A stretch of DNA of 64,000 nucleotides. Source: Clytia hemisphaerica (Eukaryota > Cnidaria > Hydrozoa > Leptothecata > Clytiidae). Positions 24,222 through 35,152 of the stretch are shown piece by piece. A model generated the notes under the pieces. That model was not told the DNA's origin. It did no database searches and saw only the letters and a program-made list of their open reading frames with translations. The stretch covers positions 868,001 through 932,000 of the forward strand of contig CACVBU010001358.1 of assembly GCA_902728285.1 (NCBI GenBank), read 5' to 3'. Position numbers and translations under genes: made by a program. The stretch's first letter is position 1; every line of letters starts with the position of its first letter.

Positions 24222-25452
24222 TTGTTTTCTGGCCTTTTTTCAAGCGGTCATTAGAATGCCTCGTGGGTTTTCGGATTTTAAGAGATACAGCAGTGTTTCT
24301 CTCTTTAATTAACTGATTTAGTCGAGTTTGATTGGAAGCGAACCATCCAGGTTGTGGTCGAATGGTTTTAGGAAGTGTGGTAAGAGCAGCAAGCTCCATA
24401 GATCGTTCAAGTTTAGAATAGCTATCGGTATCGTCTGACTCCAGATACAAGTTGTTGACTCGTTCACAGTACATGTTCTTAATTCGAGGTTTAAGCAGAA
24501 GTTTTTGATCGAGACGTGCCACTCTTTGGCGTCGAGTGAAACGTTTAGAGAAATTCAAGTGTATACGTAATTTGACAAAAACAGCACGGTGGTCACTATC
24601 AATGAGGGGTGTCGTAACTCCAGCATCGGTACATCGGTTGAAAAAACTTTTACTGGTGATGAAGTGATCAATTTGATGTGGCAGTTTGGAACGGGGGTGT
24701 GTCCACGTTACGTAATCGTTTTTCTGGAAATACGTCGTGAGAGCCACTAGACTGTTGGTTTCGAGGTAGGTTGAAAATCGAATACCAGCGTTGTTTCTGT
24801 GTTTAAGTCCAAATTTTCCGATAGAGTTCAATTCAGACTGATGTATTTCGTTACGTTGGGAGATGCCCATACTTGAATTTGAGTCACAACCGATGACTAA
24901 AACGTCGTCTCGATGTTTTTTGCTTATACAAGAGTCTAACTTTATCAAAAAGTCTTCCCATACATTATCATCAGCTACCCCGACAGGAGCATAAGCTGAT
25001 ATCAGGAAAATGCTGTTAACTTTAGTTTTTAAACGAATAGCAATGATTCGGGCACCAAATTCGTTGTAGATTACAGAGCCTGCGGCTTTCCAGGCTGTTA
25101 ATGCGTCCGGATTTAAAGCGATCCCAACACCTTGCTCACCACGGCGACTTCGATGTTGGTGTTTTTCAAGTCCGTTAAAGAGAAAACGAATACCTTTGTG
25201 ATCGATGTTTTCTATACTACTTCTCCAGGTCTCCTGTAAACACACTGCGAAGTATCCTCTTTGAGCGATTGAAGTGGAAAGTTCGTTGATTTTATCGTTT
25301 GACTTAAGTCCTCTCACGTTCTGTGATGCAATATGGATGTTATTTTTTCTCGCTTTCTTCATTAAAATTTGATGGTTCGCGACACCTTCAAATTTGTAGC
25401 TGATATGACCAAACCCAGATGAAACGTGGCAGAAACGAGAGCAGCGTGACAA
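24196..25452 (-). pseudogene. LINE endonuclease (exonuclease-endonuclease-phosphatase fold), first part of ORF2
   Basis: Hallmarks in order: IASQNVRGL (metal-site Asn), CLQETW (Glu), RRGEQGVGIAL, ISAYAPV (Tyr), VIGCDSNSSMG (Asp/Asn), TWTHPRSKLPHQIDHF and DSDHRAVFV (catalytic Asp-His). The frame ends at 24196, about 40 nt after an A6 run (minus strand; plus 24235-24240), where the downstream reverse-transcriptase frame takes over. One extra A, or two missing, in that run explains the break. Confidence 0.85.
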
Positions 25453-25665
25453 TCATTCCTGGCGAACGCAACGTCGTGTAGGGGTGGACAGCTTGACAGA
25501 GGTTCAATTCATCATGGTCCTTGTCTTTCTGTTATGTTATTCCTGAAAGACAAAGGACTTGCTCCCTCTTGCTGGGACACCCGGCTTTTCAGCACAGGCG
25601 CCCCAGACCGATGTGAAGATTTCGTCCCCGTAGACTTTGACTCAAATTTGGAGTTATGGTGTTTC

Positions 25666-25870
25666 TTTTTTTTTTTTTTTTTTTTTTTTTGTTGGTTTCG
25701 AGGTAGGTTGAAAATCGAATACCAGCGTTGTTTCTGTGTTTAAGTCCAAATTTTCCGATAGAGTTCAATTCAGACTGATGTATTTCGTTACGTTGGGAGA
25801 TGCCCATACTTGAATTTGAGTCACAACCGATGACTAAAACGTCGTCTCGATGTTTTTTGCTTATACAAGA
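25666..25870 (-). mobile_element. 180-bp polyadenylated LINE fragment
   Basis: 25691-25870 repeats 24754-24933 of the LINE endonuclease region over 180 bp without a gap and, by eye, without a mismatch. On the minus strand it ends directly in 25 A residues (25690-25666). It lies immediately 5' of the LINE in the same orientation. This is what insertion of a prematurely polyadenylated, 5'-truncated LINE transcript would leave. Confidence 0.85.
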
Positions 25871-25960
25871 ACAAAAAACAAACTTTTGTGAACATTCAAG
25901 TGAGAAAAAAATCTTATAACACCTAACACCAATCAATAACACAAATAAACATTTCAACAA

Positions 25961-26339
25961 TACACCTTTCCCGTAATTCAAATTTCTCAGAAATGGCCCG
26001 GGAAAATGTGCGCTCCACCGTTGTGTAAAAAATTGTTTGGGAGGTAAAAAACGCGTTTTTGCCTGCGAGGGGTTAGGGAAAGTGGGATTTGAGCCTCTAA
26101 CTTTGGACAGCGACCTTCTTTTGGCAAAATATTTTCAGGGTGGTATAATATCATGAATAGATTGAACATACTAAAATTTGAGGGGATTTTGTTCGACAGA
26201 ACTTAAGAAAAGCTCGAAAAACCAACTTTCCCTAAGGGAACGCAGGCAAAAACGGGTTTGTTTACCTCCAGAGACCAAACGGTGGAGAGCATCAAAATAA
26301 TGCGCGCGCATCAGTTTGACGAATTACGGGAAAGGTGTA
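25961..26339. mobile_element. Foldback MITE with TACACCTTTCCCGTAATT termini
   Basis: Inverted ends TACACCTTTCCCGTAATT / AATTACGGGAAAGGTGTA. Further pairing inside: CTCCACCGTT / AACGGTGGAG, and CGCGTTTTTGCCTGCG / CGCAGGCAAAAACGGG. Probably TA-flanked. Confidence 0.75.
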
Positions 26340-27131
26340 ATTTTGATACCTTCTTCCATGTTGTAGAATTATGAATCACTTCTCTTCTTTCTCAGTTTTC
26401 AACACCTCAGTCAGGATAAAAAGGGGGAAAGTGAAATTGTTTTTGCCTCATCAGCAATAATTTATCAGCCCACGTGACCAAAACAAACCAAGATATTTCG
26501 CGCGTAAAATATCCCGAAAACGGGATCAAAAGAAACCGATTTCGGAACATATTTTGGTTGGATGACCCCGGCAATCTATGGGCAATCTCAAAAAAAAGGG
26601 CTTTAAGGTGATTCCACATCCCAGGCCTCCCTCGCTACAAATGCGTGACGCATATCGGCAAAATTCGAAATTCCGTGATCCAAAACTTCCAGATATATGT
26701 CAATCTCGTATCGCCCAGAGCCACTTGTACCACTTTGATTTTACTGATAGACATAATACGGACATAATACAATTCTGATACAGCTTATTTCGTCAGTGAA
26801 ATGAACGAACTGAAGTAACTAAATGACTGATTTCTGGTTTGCAGATTTGTAGAAAATTTTCCTCTCGGAGCTATAGCAGCGTGTCTGAAGAAAACTTCTA
26901 CATCTGCATACTCTGAAAAAGCTTTTTGCTAAATTTTGTTACCCTGTTTAGAAATGGCGCTCGTTCTATCGGATGTTATTAGTCTCCCTTATACTAGTTC
27001 TGTTTGTACCACAGAACGTTTTCAAGTAAATGACGTTTCAATGTAAACGAAAGCCTGTAAGAAAAAGTTAAAGAGACCAACATACACAGTGATAAAAAAT
27101 TGGAAACGTACAGTAGAACGTATGTAGAAGT
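26340..27131. other. No gene recognised
   Basis: AT-rich sequence between two MITEs. Short frames around 26407-26778 lack domain features and splice context. Confidence 0.5.
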
Positions 27132-27439
27132 TTACACCCCCTTCTCACAGACCCGGTAGGATTTTTTCAGCCAAGTGGGGATAAAAATAACGAACCAAAA
27201 TTAGATGGGGATTGATATTCCCAGGGTTTTTATGGCTGGAGATTTGAATTCCGTTGCTTTCGAGCCAGAAAACTCAGTGGAGACGGAAAAAATCGCACAA
27301 AATATTGCAGTGAGGATTTGCTTACCTGAGTATTTTCAGCGGGACAAAAATCAGAGTTTAATTTTCCACTGGAGACGATATTTTGGCCAATTTTTCCAGT
27401 GGGAAGGGGTCCCAGTGGGTCTGTGAGAAGGGGGTGTAA
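27132..27439. mobile_element. CTTCTCACAGACCC-terminal MITE, copy 1
   Basis: Inverted ends TTACACCCCCTTCTCACAGA / TCTGTGAGAAGGGGGTGTAA. Relatives lie at 32210-32503 (opposite orientation), 33039-33320 and, diverged, 41866-42154, with a fragment at 49088. The interior holds related GGGGATAAAAAT and TTTCCAGTGGGAAGG segments. Confidence 0.8.
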
Positions 27440-28042
27440 GTTTAAACTGTACCAGAGAGGGGATCTATCACGCTTTTTGTCGTAGCGTAGAAGTCTGAAT
27501 CGCAGACCTCTATAGATGTACTTCTTTCAATTTTTTTTGCAAGATGAGGAGCAGTAAGCTTTTGTCTCTGGTACACATAACAGAAGGTTCAAAACAATAA
27601 AAAAAGTAATGTAACGAGTAAAAACATAAAAAATCATGTTGAACAATTCTTAAAAATTAAGCGGGATCTACTCGCTCGAGCTGTTATTTTATTTCAATTT
27701 CAGCTATTTCAAATGATCGATGATATAACACTAATTTCGTAGCAACACACAACCACTAACATACTAACGACTTCGCGATATATAAGAATAAACCTTTATT
27801 GAAATCTTAAAATATCGGAGGGGCAGTTTCAAAATGACATGCCCTTACGGTGCATTTCGAATCATAGAGTAAAATGGTTTTTTATCCAAAAAAGTTCTCA
27901 AAAATTTACCATACAACAGAAACTTAAGTGCCCTCCCTCTCAAACAAATTTCACAAAAAAAATTGCTCCAGTTCCAAACACCAAATACCACAAACAAGCA
28001 AAAATTGAAACTGAATTACTGCTAATAATTGTAATATATATG

Positions 28043-28176
28043 ATATGCACCATTGCAATGTCTTCTGACATTACATCATGGACCCAACAGCTGATTGGTT
28101 GTAAGTGACGTAAAATCAGTCAATACGTCACGCTGTTGGGTCCGTGGAAGACATTGTAATGATGGATATTATATGA
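28043..28176. mobile_element. CATTGCAATG-type palindromic MITE, copy 3
   Basis: GCACCATTGCAATGTCTTCT at left and GGAAGACATTGTAATG at right, with CCAACAGCTGATTGG and GCTGTTGGGTCC in the inner arms. Confidence 0.7.
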
Positions 28177-28430
28177 TATTATGAATACACAGTAAGTAAA
28201 AAGTTTCGACTTTTGGCTTTATTTGACTTTTAGCTTTTATTTGTTTGCTCTAGAAATCGAATTTCATTAGACTGGATATGCCATGCATTTTGACGTCATC
28301 ATTCCGAGTGGTAACCACTTGACAAATTAACTTCCCGTTACATGAGGTACTTTGGTATTTGACTAAGAAATAATTATACTATCGTGTACTACTGTTATTT
28401 CAGAATCGACATATGAACTTTAACAATAGC

Positions 28431-29690
28431 CAGTCGGGCTGCAATCGTATCACGCTGGAAAAGTGAATGTAGGAAGAAAATTGGTCAGTGGCAAGAGCTG
28501 AAAACATCTATTTTCGCTCGTCCTCCTATACGCAGATCCTATTTTAACTGATGCGCACAAAAACAAGAAGACGTTCTACTAAAGCCTAATCGACGTTCAA
28601 AAAAATAGTTCAAAAAATGGTCCGTTGTGAGAAAGAAAACTTGAAATCTCATCCCGTTGGGAAAAAAACGCTAATAAAGTCTCGTCCTCATTGACAATAC
28701 ACTGAAATTGTTTAAAGGTTGTAAGGGTTGTAATTTCAAACTACTACGCACATGTCATTACTGTCTAGCTTTTTTATTTCAGCCAACTCGTTAAAGCATT
28801 CTTACTTGGTCACTGAGACAGGGGTGTGGTATTCTTGATACAAAATAAAACAGATGAAAGGTAATTAAGGGGCAACCAGTCAAAGTCATTAAGTCTGTTT
28901 AAGTTGCAATTACTGTCACGCATCTGTTTCTTTATGTTTTGGAATTAGGAGTTGCTTTTGCTACGAAAATACGATTTTACACGAATTTCAAAAAAAGAAT
29001 TGTATTCAATCCGATTTATGACTCATTATGTTCAGTCTTTCCTGCACGTTTCAGGAAAAACATTCCTGGTGCAATTCCGGGATCATTTGGCTGTTTTCCG
29101 GCATACTGGCAAAAATGGTTTTTCTGCTGTACACCACTGCATGAGAAATTCCTTACGGTCTTCAGACTAACCGTCTAACAAATACGCAGGTTGCAAAATT
29201 AAAGTCTGGATAAAAATCATGCTTTACTCGAAATTTTATTTTATGTGCTTGTTACATGACATTTGTTTCTGATTGGTTCGAATTTATTGACACTAATAAA
29301 GTTGTAAGACAAGTAACATGGGAATAAAATCACGTGAACTTTTTCGAGTAATCACATGTTTTGACTGCATTGATATAATTTTGCAGTTTGCAACCCGTGT
29401 ATTGAAGTTACTTTTTGACCTACCCAGTGTCTCAGTCTGTTTCCCGTGCCAATAGGAAAGTTTTACCGGGAATAAGAAATCTTACAGTAGTGCTAGACTG
29501 GCACATCAGTCGGGCTGTAGCGGTATCACGCGTGAAAGGTGAGCGTAGGAGTTAGGTAAGCGTAGGAAGAAATTTTGTCGGCGGCAAGGGCTGAAAGCAG
29601 CCTAATCAGCAGTCTCTCACCAAGTTTTTCTAGTTCTCCTACGCAGCAGCTCCTATTCTAGCAAACGCCCGCCGCCTTCATGTTCCCGCC
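28431..29690 (+). repeat. Pair of direct repeats (CAGTCGGGCTG...)
   Basis: About 28431-28550 and 29508-29660 share CAGTCGGGCTG, GGTATCACG-like sequence, GTAGGAAGAAA, GGCAAGRGCTGAAA and TCCTMCTAYACGCAG-like blocks. Probably two copies of one short interspersed repeat, type unknown. Confidence 0.55.
29183..29400. mobile_element. Foldback MITE between the two direct repeats
   Basis: Arms ACGCAGGTTGCAAAATTA and (reverse complement) ACACGGGTTGCAAACTG. Inner arms contain TTACTCGAAA / TTTCGAGTAA. Confidence 0.6.
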
Positions 29691-30428
29691 CTCTGACATG
29701 ACTAATTAACAGACTAGTTTGCTAGTCTATGGTAGTGCTAGAGACAATTGTGTGAACTCTCAGTACATCATTTTGATATGAATACACAGAGCTCCGTTAA
29801 AATAGGAAATGAAATAATTATCATATACTAATTCAGCCTATCAAGTAAATTAATTTGACAGCACGAAAAGATAAGAATTCTCTTATTGTTGACAAGTGAA
29901 GGTCGTCAAGGCTTAGCTCATTTATTGAGTCGCTTTTTAATACATCGATATATGTATGATTAGGAGAAATGAATAACGTGGGTTGCAGGTCTTTTTGTCT
30001 CTTTTTAATCAAATCTATCAATTTATACTAAAAATCGTTTTATGTTTTATGATAATTTCTTTATAAAACATTGTTTTTTGATATTCACATGAAGTATTAG
30101 CAACTTTATGATATATGCTGATGGATCAAAAAGGTTGATAAGATTTTCTTGAAATGGAATGGTGTTGTTGTTTTCAAATCAGACGTGAGATTTCGTAATG
30201 AAGTAATGTAATGTGTTTTCCAAATATATCGAGATAAGTGATCTAATCTTGGCTAACTTAACCAGGAAACTTGGTGATGGAAAATAGTTTGTTGAATCCT
30301 GTTTAAAGAATTCGTTTGGCATGGTGGATTTTAGCAACATGTTTTGGTGTGTTGTTATAAGCTAAACAGAAATGCGAAGTGACAGCTACAACTAGATCCA
30401 AGGTTCCACTCGTTGCTCGTATCAAAAG

Positions 30429-30674
30429 GGGGGGGGGTTTGTAGGGGTTCGAAATACCGTTTTCCCGTCAAAATTTTCGCTCAATCCCGGAATCCCAAAA
30501 TTTGAAAAAATAATAACACCGTCACACCGGCTTGTACAGGGCAAAAATGTACCTAAATACCGTCACCGTCTGATTTTAAAATTTACCGTTTTCCCGTCTC
30601 TTTTTTCGTCAAATCCTGTAATACCGTACCAAAAAAGGGCCAATCCCGTCACACCGTAAAAGTACAAACCCCCC
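30429..30674. mobile_element. MITE with GGGGGGTTTGTA termini
   Basis: Ends in GGGGGGTTTGTA and TACAAACCCCCC, with AAAAG on each side (30424-30428 and 30675-30679). The interior is rich in ACCGTTTTCCCGTC and GTCACACCG segments repeated in both halves. Confidence 0.75.
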
Positions 30675-31171
30675 AAAAGCTATGGGAATCCATCTTTCTT
30701 CCTTTTCAAAAAGTATAGTTTAGGATGTTGTCTGGGGGAAGTCTTAAATGATATTCCGATTAGTATTATATTTAGAAATTTTTTAGGCTGCTGGCATTTA
30801 CCAACGGATTCGTGCTCCTATAATGTTAGAGGTCTGCGATTAAGTCTAGGAATTTCCACCATAACTCGATAATACTCTACGTTTTGGCTAACATTTGGCC
30901 AAACCAAAACTAAGGAAAAATTAACAACAACAACTTAGATTTCAGAAATCACTTAAAATATATTGCTTTTGACTTGCAGGCGTATAAAGGCCATTCCTAA
31001 ACTTTAAAGGGATAAATTAAGCATATTAACATTTTTCGATAAATGTGGAAATTTCTAACTTTTAATTTGAAATCTAAAACTGGCATAAACGTTTAGACAA
31101 TGGGTTTTGTTACCGAAAGGTATTTTTAGTTTATTTTCATTTTTAGGGAGTTATAGCCAATGAAGTATAAG

Positions 31172-31220
31172 CATAGTCACAAGAAAATTACCAGTAATTA
31201 GTAATTTTCTTGTGACTATG
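31172..31220. repeat. Perfect 20-bp-arm hairpin
   Basis: CATAGTCACAAGAAAATTAC and its exact reverse complement are separated by 9 bases. It lies directly beside the 31225-31479 element. Confidence 0.8.
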
Positions 31221-31224
31221 GTAT

Positions 31225-31479
31225 AAGCCCGAAGAGCTAGAAGTCAATCTCCTTGGTAGGATTTGAAGCCAACAAATCCTACCAAAGTTGCGCGGCCTTG
31301 AGCAGCTCGCCTGGTTTTTACACAAATGTAAGATTGAAACTAAAGTTTACCGCTAAATTTCGAAAAAAATATCAATCGTAAACAAAGGAGTTGCTAGATT
31401 CAATCTGTCGGCATTTTTTAAGGCTTCACTTTTTCTTGCCTGAGAAAGGTTAGAGATTGAACTCTAGCAGTTCGGGCTT
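31225..31479. mobile_element. Foldback MITE with AAGCCCGAA termini
   Basis: Left AAGCCCGAAGAGCTAGAAGT and right (reverse complement) AAGCCCGAACTGCTAGAGTT, both followed by CAATCTC. A second palindrome, GGTAGGATTT / AAATCCTACC, lies at about 31255-31290. Confidence 0.7.
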
Positions 31480-32209
31480 TAAACTCAATGGTTATAGCCC
31501 TAAGTCTGGGATTCGGTATATTGGTGAATTTAGAACCTGTATACACGTCACTAGGGTTTGAAGGAAGAACATCTTGAGAAAAGTTACGCTTAAAATATCA
31601 AAGAAAAGATTAAGAACGACCTGGGCCGAACCAAAATCTACTGGTTTTCGTGCTTCTATTATATTGGAAATTTATTTATTTGACCAATTGAGTATTTGAA
31701 ATAAATGGTATTTGTAGAAATGATGAGTCACGTTTATGTGGAGGAAAAATGCATGAAAAGCAATCTGATTATAAGAGTAGACAGCTTTGTTTAAGCGCTT
31801 ATCTTTAATTGACATTCTATTTTGATTGAGTAGTGATAGTCAATTGCATTGATAATGTGTTTGCTAAATCGATTCCATGACTTTGAAGTATGAAACGTAG
31901 ACCTATCTATACCAAGCTGGCACACAACTGTCTAAGGCTCATAACGTCCATATAACGTTAGATGAATGTTGAAACAACGTCGTGTGCCAACTAGGTAAGG
32001 AGTACGGATCCATTAGAGGATATCAACAGCATCCTGATAGACCTTCAAAGCTGTCCCACAACGTTGTTTCTAAATTCACCTAGCTTTATGAGGTCGTTGT
32101 GAACATTAAATAGATGTTGCAGATAGCTGGTAATTGATGAACTTAATTGACAATTTTGTTTACAGTTAGGTTATATATGAGGTCGAACACAGATAACACA
32201 ACTGGGGTA

Positions 32210-32503
32210 AAACACTTCCTTCTCACGGACCCACTGGGACCAACCCATTCCCACTGGAAAAGTTGGCCAAAATATCGTCCCGGTGGAAAATTATCCTCCA
32301 ATTTTTGACCCACTGAAAACAATCAAAACACTGCAAAATATTATGCTATTTTTCCCATCCCTACTGAATTTTCTGATTTAAAAACAAAATCATTGACATC
32401 CCCATCCATAAGACATATGGGAATATCAATCCCCATCGAGTTTCAGACCGTTATTTTTATCCTCGTCGGCTGAAAATCCTAACGGGTCTGTGAGAAGGGG
32501 GTA
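32210..32503. mobile_element. CTTCTCACAGACCC-terminal MITE, copy 2 (inverted)
   Basis: ACACTTCCTTCTCACGGACC at left and GGGTCTGTGAGAAGGGGGTA at right. Interior matches copy 1 in the opposite orientation. Confidence 0.75.
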
Positions 32504-33038
32504 AAAAAAAATAAAAAGATTTTATATTATATTCATGCATTTGCAATCTTTGAACGATAGACATGTATATATCACCTAAGAACTTTTAAATTGGTTACTT
32601 ACTTTAAATTGATTGAAAAACCACATGAAGGTATTCTTGGCCGAACGTAATATATTTCATAATAACGTTGATCTATTTTTGAAACCTTTTAGTGGAGGGT
32701 GATATTCAACCCTTTTGCCGAACATTGCATGAAATAGGATTGGATCCTTGCCCTGGGTGGGGGGGGGGGGGGGGTTGTAATAGGGTTGGCGGATAATGTG
32801 CGGATGGGACCTCCAAAAACCAACCCTTAGACTTTTTTGAAAAATTTTCTTCGATTTTTGAATTAAAATTTTCTGATTTTTGGGACCCTTAGAGAGACTT
32901 TGAAGGGTGAAAAGACTGACCCTTACAGCCCGCACATACCCAGCACCCATTTTTGACTAATCACCCCCTCCCCCCGGGGGATTGGGGTTCTCCATATGGT
33001 TGAATATGACATCAAATGTTTGCAGCATTTACATTTGA

Positions 33039-33320
33039 ACATCCCCTTCTCACAGACCCGGTCGAATTTTTTCAGCCAGTGGATATAAAAATAAGGGACC
33101 AAAACTCGAGGGGTATTGATTTTCTCATGTTTTTTTTATGGCTGGAGATTTGAATTCCATTGTTTTCGAGCTAAAAAGTTCAAATGGGGATGAAATAATT
33201 GGCAAAATACTGATTTTTTCAGCAGGGATAAAAATGTGAGTGTAATTTTCTACTGGGGACGATATTTTGGCCAGTTCCAGTGGGAAGGCGTTATCTAGTG
33301 GGTCTGTGAGAAGGGGGTGT
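33039..33320. mobile_element. CTTCTCACAGACCC-terminal MITE, copy 3
   Basis: ATCCCCTTCTCACAGACCCG at left and GGGTCTGTGAGAAGGGGGTG at right, same orientation as copy 1. A 16-G run at 32759-32774 and a C-rich tract at about 32965 lie between copies 2 and 3. Confidence 0.8.
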
Positions 33321-34981
33321 ATTGGCGTGTTTATAAGGAGGCTACAAAAAATTGATGGGTTAAATAGAATCCAATCTCGTTAGATTTGATGATTGGTGTA
33401 TAAGAGTTTTAGTATTTTATTTGTTCTTGTAAAGGTTCAAATCCTGGGGGGGTACTAGGTTTACGAGGTGACGGGTATGTTCGAGCTAAAGTTAGAAAAT
33501 CGATCCCGCGAGGGAAAACTTTGCCATTTTTTTGACGTTTCAACGACACTGTGAAAAACTTTTTTCCCAATCTTCAGTCATTTTTCATTTCTAAGTTTGG
33601 GAATGAATGCTGCAATGCTGATTCGTTGTTTTTACCCCTGTGTAAAAAATGCGACCCTTATGACTAGAACGTACCCTACAGCTTTTATACAGCCGATGCA
33701 AATTTTGTGAAACATTATAAGGTTGACTTCCGTAAAAACATTTACTATCTATTTCAAAGACACTTCTCATCACTGTTAAGGATGGAGTGAGATTTTAGAT
33801 TTTCAATAAAAGTTTAATCTTCAAATCACTTTACCAAATTCTGACTATGGTCAGAGCCCTTAACCTACATCATAAGCATATGCTCATACTCATGCACTCG
33901 ATGCTCTTAACAATGGTGCGTAGGTTTGCTTCACTTCTGTTCACTATTTCCGTGACAAAAATTTTTCACTAATGAATCGTGTGACGCTTTAAAATACAAG
34001 ATTTAACATCCGAATGAATTTTTTTGAGAAACCGAATAAAAAATGATGCATTAAAAGAACCATACCAAAGAGCCGAGACATGACTTATTTCGCCACCTCA
34101 ATCAAAAGACATCTTCGCTTTGTATGAAGGCTGAAAACGAGGTTGTCGTTGTCACAAAAGAGTAATCCCCTTTGAAACTACCGTCAAATTAATCCAAAAT
34201 AAAACCCGGTCAGGTGGAACAAACAGAAAATAATTACCGTAGGATTAACATAAAGAGTGTACGATTAATGATAAACTTTGTTGTCGTAATCTGATTTAAC
34301 ACAGGCTCCGGTTAGTATCTTCCGGAAATAAAACTTCTACATTCAACATTTCCTTTTGTTTGTAGTACACTCTCATAAAAATCATGCATTTAGTAACTAA
34401 ACCGGCGGTTGATTAAAGGTTTTGTTTTTAAATAAGAGTGATGACTTGTTTGCTTACTCATCAATTTTACTTCACAAGCTTCTTCACATGGAATTGACAC
34501 GGGTGTTGAGCAAGATTGGTCAGAAAGAGGAAAAGAAAAACATTTTTTGTTTATATCAGCACAATATAACAATAGGGGGACACTGTCCTGATATGAAATA
34601 TGTGTCTGATATGAAACGGGAACACTTAAATGTAAAAACAAAACCTTTAAAATCTCGATTTAATAATAATCTTTTTACTCAAGCTTTAACGAAATATTAT
34701 CTTTTATAGCAAGTATAGAGATCTAAGAATCAGACCATAAGATTTGGTCATCTCCATACATATTATTGACAAGGCCTCTTGGGTCCTTTTCGAAGGACCT
34801 TAACATCATAACCCTGTGTTTTTAATACTAATATTCAGCAGGGAAAATATATGTGCTTTTGAGGTCACGGGTTATGTTTCAAAGAGAGCCTGACACGTGG
34901 TACTTATGGTGTGAATTTAAATACTGTAAATAAGTACTGTAGATACAGAGACGAAACTAGTCTTTCTAACAGTCTGTTCCT
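33321..34981. other. No gene recognised
   Basis: AT-rich. Short frames on both strands (for example 34390-34641 minus, with four cysteines) have no AG acceptor in the right place, so I could not make them exons of the SVEP1-like gene. Confidence 0.5.
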
Positions 34982-35152
34982 CTAAAGAATCCTGCATTAT
35001 AACACGCATGCGTAATTTTTCTTTCTTTAAACCATATGTAGTTAATTCCCGTGATAAAGAAAGAGGGATGAATACGGGTTGTGGATGGCGACATATGTCA
35101 TTCTTTATGAAATTTGTCGTTCATTTGTCTATTTTAATGCAGGATTCTTTAG
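34982..35152. mobile_element. MITE with CTAAAGAATCCTGCATTA termini
   Basis: A 171-bp element with perfect 18-bp inverted ends CTAAAGAATCCTGCATTA / TAATGCAGGATTCTTTAG. A second inverted pair lies inside (CATATGTAGTTA and GACATATGTC areas). Confidence 0.75.

Larger units (their letters stand above)
22165..25665 (-). mobile_element. APE-type LINE (non-LTR retrotransposon), nearly full length
   Basis: On the minus strand: a 5' untranslated region (about 25665-25453), an apurinic-type endonuclease frame, a reverse transcriptase frame, and a short 3' region ending in an AT-rich ATTTATTATTTATTATTA tail near 22175. The C-terminal RWAGHVVRM block and the short A/T repeat tail suggest an RTE-like clade; this is provisional. 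Two frame breaks interrupt the coding region. No target-site duplication was identified. Confidence 0.85.

Noticed and set aside
25589-25981. 130-codon minus frame with endonuclease-like text
   Set aside because: It reads through the duplicated 180-bp LINE fragment and its poly(A); not a gene.
34390-34641. Minus-strand frame with four cysteines, considered as a 5' exon of the SVEP1-like gene
   Set aside because: A GTAAGC donor exists, but no AG acceptor or signal peptide precedes it in frame.
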